Below, piece after piece: positions 58,679 to 64,000 of a stretch of DNA of 64,000 nt (position 1 is its first letter; the number at the start of each line of letters is the position of its first letter). The stretch is taken from NCBI RefSeq assembly GCF_014873495.1, contig NZ_JADBGF010000001.1, positions 8,370,001-8,434,000 on the forward strand, given 5' to 3'. The notes under the pieces are model-generated. The model did not search any database and had not been told where the DNA came from. It saw nothing but the letters and a program-made list of their open reading frames with translations. The DNA comes from Streptomyces stelliscabiei. Its GTDB lineage: Bacteria > Actinomycetota > Actinomycetes > Streptomycetales > Streptomycetaceae. The translations under genes were made by a program, and so were the position numbers.

Positions 58679-60121
58679 AGTATCGGGCTCGGTGGCGGTG
58701 AGGGGGAGCAGCACCTGGAAGCGGGTGTCGCCGGGTACGGACTCGACTTTCAGGTCACCGTGGTGCTTGTTGACGACGATCCGCCAGGAGATGTCGAGCC
58801 CCAGCCCGGTGCCCTCGCCCACCGGTTTGGTGGTGAAGAACGGGTCGAAGATCCGGCCGCGGATCTCGGCGGGCACTCCCGGGCCCGTGTCGCGGAACTC
58901 CACCAGCAGCCGGTCGTGCACCAGAGCGGTGCGTACGGTCAACGTCCCTTCGCCGCCCGCGCTGTTGATGGCGGAGACCGCGTTGTCGATCAGGTTGGTC
59001 CACACCTGGTTCAGTTCGGCGGGGTAGGCCGGGATCCTCGGCAGCGAACGGTCGTACTCCTTGACGACCTTGACGAGTGAGCCCATCTTCCCCGACAGCA
59101 TCAGCAGGGTGCTGTCGAGGAGTTCGTGCACGTCGGCCACCTGGTAGGGGGCGCGGTCCAGCTGCGAGTACTGCTTGGCGGCGTCGACGAGGTGTGAGAT
59201 GCGGGTGGTGGAGTCCTCGATCTCGGACATCAACAGCTCGGTCTCTACCGTGTAGTTGAGACACTCGATGGCACTCTGCAGGATCTCCTGCTCGTCGACG
59301 GCCACCGCGATCTGCTCCAGCCAGTCGACGTCGAGACCGCCCTGCACGAAGGTCGGCGCGATCTGCCAGCCGTTCTGGACGCCGTGGTCGTCGAGCCAGT
59401 CGGCGAGGTCGTCCTCCCGGTCGGACGCTTCGAGCGGGCTCAGTGCCGGCGCCTTGGAGACCCGCTCGGCCGTACGCTCCTGGAGGTCGACCAGGGTCTT
59501 CAGGGCGTCGCCGTGGTAGGGGTCCGAGGCGATGACGGCGAGCTTGTTGCGCATGTGCGCGACCCGGTCCCTGAGCGAGGAGGTGGCCCGTACGGCGGCC
59601 GCGGCCGGGTTGTTGAGCTCATGGGTGAGACCCGCGGACAACGAGCCCAGCGCCAGCAGCCGTTCGCGCTGCCCGACGGCCCGCTGAAAGGTCTGCGAAC
59701 CGAGGAAGAGCCCCTCCAGGAGATGGACCGCCATCGGAAACCACTCGTGCATGAAGTTCGCGAACGATTCGGCGGGCAGGACGAAGAACCGCGTCGGCTC
59801 CGGCACCCGCACCGAGTTCATGTACCGCTGCGGTTTCCCGTCCCCGACGTACGCCCGCACGGCCCCCGCGTACACCCCTGGCTGGGACGTGCGGCTCACC
59901 TCGATGTCGTCGCCGCCCACCCGGCGCGACATGACGACCGCGCCCTCGATCATCACGTAGAAGCAGGTGGCCGGGTCACCTTCGGTGAACACCGGCCCGG
60001 GGTCGAACAGTTCGACCCGTCCCTCGCTGCACAGCCTGTCGATCTGCTCGGCGCTGAGCTTCTCGAAGAGGAACAGCGAGCTGATCTCCGCCGGGCTGCA
60101 CGGCATCGGCCGCCCGCTCAT
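58673..60121 (-). CDS. Histidine kinase with N-terminal cyclic-nucleotide-binding domain
   Basis: A 482-aa cytoplasmic sensor. Residues about 12-130 are a cNMP-binding domain (LFLFEKLSAEQIDRLCSEGR, FVMIEGAVVMSRRV). The H-box is LGSLSAGLTHELNNPAA (His near 168), followed by a helical region and an HATPase domain with NLIDNAVSAIN, DTGPGVP and GEGTGLGLDIS. It overlaps the next gene (ATGA), which carries its probable receiver domain. No membrane helix is present. Its last residues lie next to the MRJP remnant junction. Confidence 0.88.
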   Translation of the reverse strand: MSGRPMPCSPAEISSLFLFEKLSAEQIDRLCSEGRVELFDPGPVFTEGDPATCFYVMIEGAVVMSRRVGGDDIEVSRTSQPGVYAGAVRAYVGDGKPQRYMNSVRVPEPTRFFVLPAESFANFMHEWFPMAVHLLEGLFLGSQTFQRAVGQRERLLALGSLSAGLTHELNNPAAAAVRATSSLRDRVAHMRNKLAVIASDPYHGDALKTLVDLQERTAERVSKAPALSPLEASDREDDLADWLDDHGVQNGWQIAPTFVQGGLDVDWLEQIAVAVDEQEILQSAIECLNYTVETELLMSEIEDSTTRISHLVDAAKQYSQLDRAPYQVADVHELLDSTLLMLSGKMGSLVKVVKEYDRSLPRIPAYPAELNQVWTNLIDNAVSAINSAGGEGTLTVRTALVHDRLLVEFRDTGPGVPAEIRGRIFDPFFTTKPVGEGTGLGLDISWRIVVNKHHGDLKVESVPGDTRFQVLLPLTATEPDTE

Positions 60122-61794
60122 GACTGCTCCAGATAGCGGTGGACGAGCATCACGGCCATGGCTCCCTCTCCGACGGCGGACGCGACCCGCTTGGCGGACT
60201 CCGCGCGGGCGTCCCCGGCGACGAACACGCCGGGGATGTTGGTCTCCAGGTGGTACGGCGGCCGGTCCAGTTCCCAGTCGGCCGGTGGCCGCCCGTCGGC
60301 GGTCAGATCGGGCCCGGCGAGGATGAACCCGCGCTCGTCCCGCGACACCGTGCCCTCCAGCCAGTCGGTCAGCGGGGCCGCGCCGATGAACACGAACAGC
60401 CACTGCGCGTCGACCAGTTCGGTCTGCCCGCTCGTCGTGTCGCGCAGCGTCAGCTGTTCCAGGTCGTTGTCGCCGTGCGCGGTCTCGACGACCGTGTGGG
60501 CCCGCACCGAGATGTTCGGCGCCTCGGCGATCTGCTGGATCAGGTAGTGCGACATCGACGCGGTGAGGTCCGCTCCGCGCACCAGCAGGGTGACCGACTT
60601 GGCGCCCCTGGACAGGTACATCGCCGCCTGCCCGGCCGAGTTGGCGCCGCCGACGATGTACACGTCGTGGCCCTGGCAGGCGGCGGCCTCGGTGAGCGCG
60701 GACCCGTAGAACACCCCGCGGCCCGCCAACTCATCGGCACCCGGCGCCTCCAGCCGCCGGTACGACACACCGGTCGCCAGGATCACGCTGTGCGCCGCGA
60801 TCGCCGACCCGTCCGCGAACCGCACGAGCCGCGCCGCCCCGTTGCTCTCCAGACCGGTCACCTCCCGCGCGGAGAGGATCTCGGCGCCGAACTTCGTGGC
60901 CTGGCGTCGCGCCCGGTCGGTGAGCTGGCCACCGGACACCCCGTCCGGGAAGCCCAGATAGTTCTCGATCCGCGAACTCTGCCCGGCCTGCCCGCCGGTC
61001 GCCGACCGCTCCACCAGCACCGTCCGCAGCCCCTCCGAGGCCCCGTACACGGCCGCGCCGAGACCGGCCGGCCCGCCGCCGATGACGACCAGGTCGTAGA
61101 AGTCCGCCGTGGGTGTCGTCGCCAGCCCCACGCGCGCGGCCAGGTCGGGCACCTCCGGCTCGACGAGCGCCGTACCGTCCGCCGTGATCACCACTGGCAG
61201 CCGCTGCCCGTCCTGACCGCAGGCGGCGAGCAGCCGCTGGCCCTCGGGCTCGTCCGTGGAGTACCAGCGGTACGGCACCTGGTTGCGGGCCAGGAACTCC
61301 CGTACGTCCGACGAGCGGGCCGACCACCGGTGACCGACGACCTTGGTGCTCGGCACCGGCCGGAAGTCACTGCATCGCCACGCCTCCAGCAGGTCGTCGA
61401 GGACCGGGTAGAGCTTCTCCTCCGGCGGGTCCCAGGGCTTGAGGAGGTAGTGGTCGAGGTCGACGACGTTGATCGCGTCGATCGCCGCGTTCGAGTCCGC
61501 ATACGCGGTCAGCAGCACGCGCCGGGCGCCCGGATAGACGTCCAGGGCCTGTTCGAGGAACTCGATGCCGTTCATCTGCGGCATCCGGTAGTCGGCCAGG
61601 ATCACCGCCACCAGATCACCGCGCAGCTTCAGCTCCCGCAGCGCGTCCAGCGCGGACTCCCCGGACTCCGCGCGCACGATCCGGTACGACTCGCCGTACC
61701 GCCGCCGCAGGTCACGGGCGATGGCCCGGGACACCCCGGGATCGTCGTCCACGGTCATGATGACGGTCCGCGCAGCGTCCGGGGCCTGTGCCAT
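60118..61794 (-). CDS. Response regulator fused to a thioredoxin-reductase-like flavoprotein
   Basis: A 558-aa fusion. Residues about 10-135 are a receiver domain (DDDPGVSR, AVILADYRMPQMNGIEF with the Asp, HYLLKPWDPPEE). A Grx/Trx-like domain (150-225) has WSARSSDVREFLARNQVPYR but no active Cys. The C-terminal part (235-558) is a thioredoxin-reductase fold: VVIGGGPAGLGAA, IVGGANSAGQAAM, GVFVAGDAR. The CxxC of true reductases is absent; the segment reads GSALTEAAACQG. The protein binds FAD and NADPH but cannot use the usual disulfide. It pairs with the histidine kinase at 58673. Confidence 0.88.
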   Translation of the reverse strand: MAQAPDAARTVIMTVDDDPGVSRAIARDLRRRYGESYRIVRAESGESALDALRELKLRGDLVAVILADYRMPQMNGIEFLEQALDVYPGARRVLLTAYADSNAAIDAINVVDLDHYLLKPWDPPEEKLYPVLDDLLEAWRCSDFRPVPSTKVVGHRWSARSSDVREFLARNQVPYRWYSTDEPEGQRLLAACGQDGQRLPVVITADGTALVEPEVPDLAARVGLATTPTADFYDLVVIGGGPAGLGAAVYGASEGLRTVLVERSATGGQAGQSSRIENYLGFPDGVSGGQLTDRARRQATKFGAEILSAREVTGLESNGAARLVRFADGSAIAAHSVILATGVSYRRLEAPGADELAGRGVFYGSALTEAAACQGHDVYIVGGANSAGQAAMYLSRGAKSVTLLVRGADLTASMSHYLIQQIAEAPNISVRAHTVVETAHGDNDLEQLTLRDTTSGQTELVDAQWLFVFIGAAPLTDWLEGTVSRDERGFILAGPDLTADGRPPADWELDRPPYHLETNIPGVFVAGDARAESAKRVASAVGEGAMAVMLVHRYLEQS

Positions 61795-61823
61795 ACGTCC
61801 CCCACTCCGAGTGATGTGATCCG

Positions 61824-62699
61824 CTACTTGGCCCATGCCGCGATCCGTTCCGCGATCGCCCCGGGGGCCTCGATGTGCAGGAAATGACCGACGTCGGGGA
61901 CGACCTCCCTCGCGTGCGGGGCGGCGAACCGATGTCGGTCGTCGACCTTCGGGGGGAGGAAGCAGCCGTCGTCGGCACCGTAAAGCTGCAGCAGGGGCAC
62001 CGCGATCGGCTGAGACAGGCGGCGCGTCGCCCCCATCATGCCGGGTCGCAGCATCGCCCGGTAGTACTTCAGAGGCGCGGGCATGCTCGCCCGCAGGTGC
62101 TCGTGCAGCTCCGCCTGCAGAGCTGGATCGAGCGAGAGGCTGGGCGACCACTGACGCCAGAGGCGGTCGATGAAGGCGAGATCGCGGGCGGTGGCCACCC
62201 AGCCGCTTCCCGGCAGTTGAAAGAGCCCCATGTACCAGATCCGGCGTAGCTGAGCGAGACGCGGCCGGCTCAGGAACGTGATGGGGTGGGGGACTGCGAG
62301 CGTGACCGCGCGTTCGATCCGCTCCGGCGCGGTGACGACGGCATCGTAGGTGATCAGGGCGCCCCAGTCGTGTCCGACCAACTCCACGGCTCGCCCCGGA
62401 GACCAGCGGTCGATCAGCGCGAGCACGTCGCCGGTGAGGGATGCGAAGTCGAACGGCCCCGCGGTCGGGGAGGGCGCGTAACCGCGAAGCCAGGGTGCGA
62501 GGACGTGACGTCCGCGGCGGCCGAGCTCGGCGAGGAAGGGCTTCGCGGTCGGTGGATGGTCCGGGAAGCCGTGCAGGACGAGCGTCGGTTGACCATCGGG
62601 ATCACCACCCTGCAGCGCGTGAAAGGTGCCGTGTGGCAGGTCGAAGGTGACGTGTTCGAATTCCACGGGTGTCAGCCATTTCCAGGAGCGGTCGGACAA
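61824..62699 (-). CDS. Alpha/beta-hydrolase, epoxide-hydrolase-like
   Basis: A 291-aa protein. VLHGFPDHPPT carries the oxyanion-hole motif HGFP, VGHDWGAL the Asp nucleophile, and GADDGCFLPP and VGHFLHIEAP the Asp and His partners. The Asp nucleophile places it with epoxide hydrolases and haloalkane dehalogenases. TTG 62699 gives the longest frame; a GTG at 62666 may be the true start. It lies close behind the SDR gene on the same strand but with a gap. Confidence 0.8.
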   Translation of the reverse strand: MSDRSWKWLTPVEFEHVTFDLPHGTFHALQGGDPDGQPTLVLHGFPDHPPTAKPFLAELGRRGRHVLAPWLRGYAPSPTAGPFDFASLTGDVLALIDRWSPGRAVELVGHDWGALITYDAVVTAPERIERAVTLAVPHPITFLSRPRLAQLRRIWYMGLFQLPGSGWVATARDLAFIDRLWRQWSPSLSLDPALQAELHEHLRASMPAPLKYYRAMLRPGMMGATRRLSQPIAVPLLQLYGADDGCFLPPKVDDRHRFAAPHAREVVPDVGHFLHIEAPGAIAERIAAWAK

Positions 62700-62774
62700 G
62701 AGAGGCTGATGCCGGCTTCAGTGTCTCTGGTTTTGGACATGTGCGTCTTTTCGGGCGCCGGGTGTAGTGCGGGG

Positions 62775-63590
62775 TCAGCCGGCCAGTCGGTTGAGCTTGC
62801 GGATCTGGCTGTCGAAGGCGCGCGAGGGCACGATCCGGCGCAGGAGGCTGACGCGTGCGGCCATCGGGCCGGCGGTGTACCGGAGCTTGGGCTTGGAATC
62901 GGTGGCGGCCGCGACGATCACCTTCGCGACAACGGCCGGGGCGTCGGCGTTGCGCACGGCCGTGGCCAGCACGTCTCGGGAGACCTCCCGCTGTGCGGCG
63001 TAGATCGGCAGGGGCGAGTCGGGTGCCATGCTGCTCGCCTCGAAACTCGTGCTTGTGTAGGCCGGCTCGACCAGCAGCATCCGGACGCCGTACTCGCGAA
63101 GCTCGTGGTCGACGGACTCGGCGTAGCCCTCGACCGCATGCTTGGTGGCGGCGTAGACGGCCATGAAAGGGGCTGGGATCAGACCCAGTACCGAGGAGAC
63201 GTTGACCACGCGGCCACGGCGCTGGGCGCGCATGTGGGGCAGCACCGCGTTGGTCATCCGCATCAGACCGAAGACGTTGATGTCGAAGACCTCCATGGCC
63301 TGGTCGATGGAGCTCTCCTCGCCGGCGCCGACCGCGCCCACGCCTGCGTTGTTGACCAGGACGTCGATCCGGCCGAACCGATCGATCACCTCCCCGACCA
63401 GGGAGCGGACCGACTCGTCGCTGGCCACGTCGAGATCGAGGAACGTCACCCCGGCGAGCGGCTTGGCGTCCGCCGCGTTGCGGCTCGTGCCGACCACCGC
63501 GAAGCCGGCGCCCACGAGGGCGAGCGCCGCCGCCCGCCCGATCCCGGAGGAGGCACCCGTCACGAGGGCCACTGGGGAAGCTGTCTGCAT
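62775..63590 (-). CDS. Short-chain dehydrogenase/reductase
   Basis: A 271-aa Rossmann-fold oxidoreductase. ALVTGASSGIGRAAAL binds the NADP(H) dinucleotide, NNAGVG follows strand 4, VVNVSSVLG and YAATKHAVEG carry the catalytic Ser, Tyr and Lys. ATG 63590 has AAGGA upstream. Divergent from the TetR gene, with operator-like repeats between them, so it is probably repressed by that protein. The substrate is unknown. Confidence 0.88.
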   Translation of the reverse strand: MQTASPVALVTGASSGIGRAAALALVGAGFAVVGTSRNAADAKPLAGVTFLDLDVASDESVRSLVGEVIDRFGRIDVLVNNAGVGAVGAGEESSIDQAMEVFDINVFGLMRMTNAVLPHMRAQRRGRVVNVSSVLGLIPAPFMAVYAATKHAVEGYAESVDHELREYGVRMLLVEPAYTSTSFEASSMAPDSPLPIYAAQREVSRDVLATAVRNADAPAVVAKVIVAAATDSKPKLRYTAGPMAARVSLLRRIVPSRAFDSQIRKLNRLAG

Positions 63591-63716
63591 GGTGGTTCCT
63601 TCGGTTGTGGGCATGTCTTCGTCGTGCCCTGTGTGGGGTCGCCTGTGCTCAGGTCGACACGGTCGCACCGGCCTGCAAGCCCGGACCAAGCCTGTCCGGT
63701 GAGCCCAGGATGGTTG

Positions 63717-63762
63717 TGTACTGAACAGTCAGGAACCTAGATGGTTCTGTACTGACTTGTCA
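63717..63762. promoter_or_regulatory. TetR-type operator repeats between the SDR and TetR genes
   Basis: TGTACTGAACAGTCA (63717-63731) and TGTACTGACTTGTCA (63748-63762) are two related 15-mers, 31 bp apart. Each has an inner dyad (ACTGAACAGT; TGACTTGTCA). They lie in the shared promoter region of the two divergent genes. Confidence 0.55.
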
Positions 63763-63792
63763 ATAAGGGCGGGACGGCTTTACCTTCTATGT

Positions 63793-64000
63793 ATGGCGAG
63801 ACCACGAAGCTTCGACCCCGACCACGTCCTGCATGCCGCCGAGCGGCAGTTCCGCACCTCGGGCTACAACGGCACGAGCGTCGACGACATCAGCACCGCC
63901 ACCGGCCTGGGCCGCGGCAGCCTCTACGCCGCGTTCGACGGCAAACACGGCGTGCTGCTGCAGGCCATGGCCGGCTACTTCGCCCGGCTGGGGCAGGGTC
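63793..64000 (+). CDS. TetR-family regulator, N-terminal part
   Basis: Sixty-nine residues are visible before the window ends. They read MARPRSFDPDHVLHAAERQF, then TSVDDISTATGLGRGSLYAA, the N-terminal helix-turn-helix of TetR regulators. It is divergent from the SDR gene at 62775, a standard arrangement for a repressor and the enzyme it controls. The ligand-binding domain lies outside. Confidence 0.88.
   Translation, partial: MARPRSFDPDHVLHAAERQFRTSGYNGTSVDDISTATGLGRGSLYAAFDGKHGVLLQAMAGYFARLGQG

Noticed and set aside
1..64000. CRISPR arrays, tRNA and rRNA genes
   Set aside because: No regularly spaced repeat-spacer array of 25-40 bp units, no tRNA cloverleaf and no rRNA segment was noticed; the tandem arrays found lack spacers.

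Overview
The window is high-GC DNA with mostly GTG/ATG starts, ATGA and GTGA stop/start overlaps, strong purine-rich ribosome sites and typical actinobacterial families (Holin-X, SpoIIE-type phosphatase, gvpOAFGYZJLSK, SigE-type sigma factor, LigD polymerase, SRPBCC proteins). It reads as a Streptomyces chromosome, or a close relative, carrying an integrated phage-like element at its left end.

Region 1 (1 to about 19440) is the right-hand part of that element; its left end lies outside the window. Its right end is a large serine integrase (18020-19432) whose ATG overlaps the truncated reading frame of an Rv2578c-type radical SAM gene (19429-19665). Most genes run leftward: integrase, XRE regulator, small early genes, a P-loop replicative-helicase-type ATPase next to an eight-copy iteron array, then a run of small proteins. 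A second recombinase (tyrosine type), an XRE gene coupled to a 1549-aa tape measure protein with an NlpC/P60 domain, two paralogous zinc-ribbon proteins and another XRE regulator follow. No capsid, portal, large terminase or other tail gene is visible, so the tape measure gene sits alone. Small CxxC proteins are unusually numerous.

Region 2 (19.7-33.9 kb) is ordinary core-type chromosome: an SRPBCC protein, an MFS exporter with three carboxypeptidase-regulatory-like repeats behind a 27-bp hairpin, a PAS-GAF-SpoIIE-HATPase phosphatase, a methyltransferase, a peptidase run (M55, M20, S9, S66) with overlapping or close genes, a LapA-like protein, a GNAT enzyme, an arginase-like remnant, a VOC protein and a Holin-X protein.

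Region 3 (33.9-53.2 kb) looks like a stress and buoyancy block: an F420-type oxidoreductase, NDH-2-like dehydrogenase plus transketolase, LigD polymerase, the complete ten-gene gas vesicle cluster, a PAP2/lipid-kinase fusion, an ABC-F protein, and a PfpI plus large-subunit catalase pair. Several promoters here match the Streptomyces sigma-B pattern (GNNT, 14-16 nt, GGGTAC).

Region 4 (53.3-58.7 kb) is decaying sequence: a decarboxylase pseudogene, two truncated direct copies of an IS3-family transposase gene around an intact sigma/anti-sigma pair, a LuxR-type remnant and an MRJP/dopachrome-tautomerase-like remnant.

Region 5 (58.7-64 kb) holds a cNMP-domain histidine kinase overlapping a response-regulator/thioredoxin-reductase-like fusion that lacks the redox cysteines, then an alpha/beta hydrolase, an SDR and a divergent TetR gene cut by the window end.
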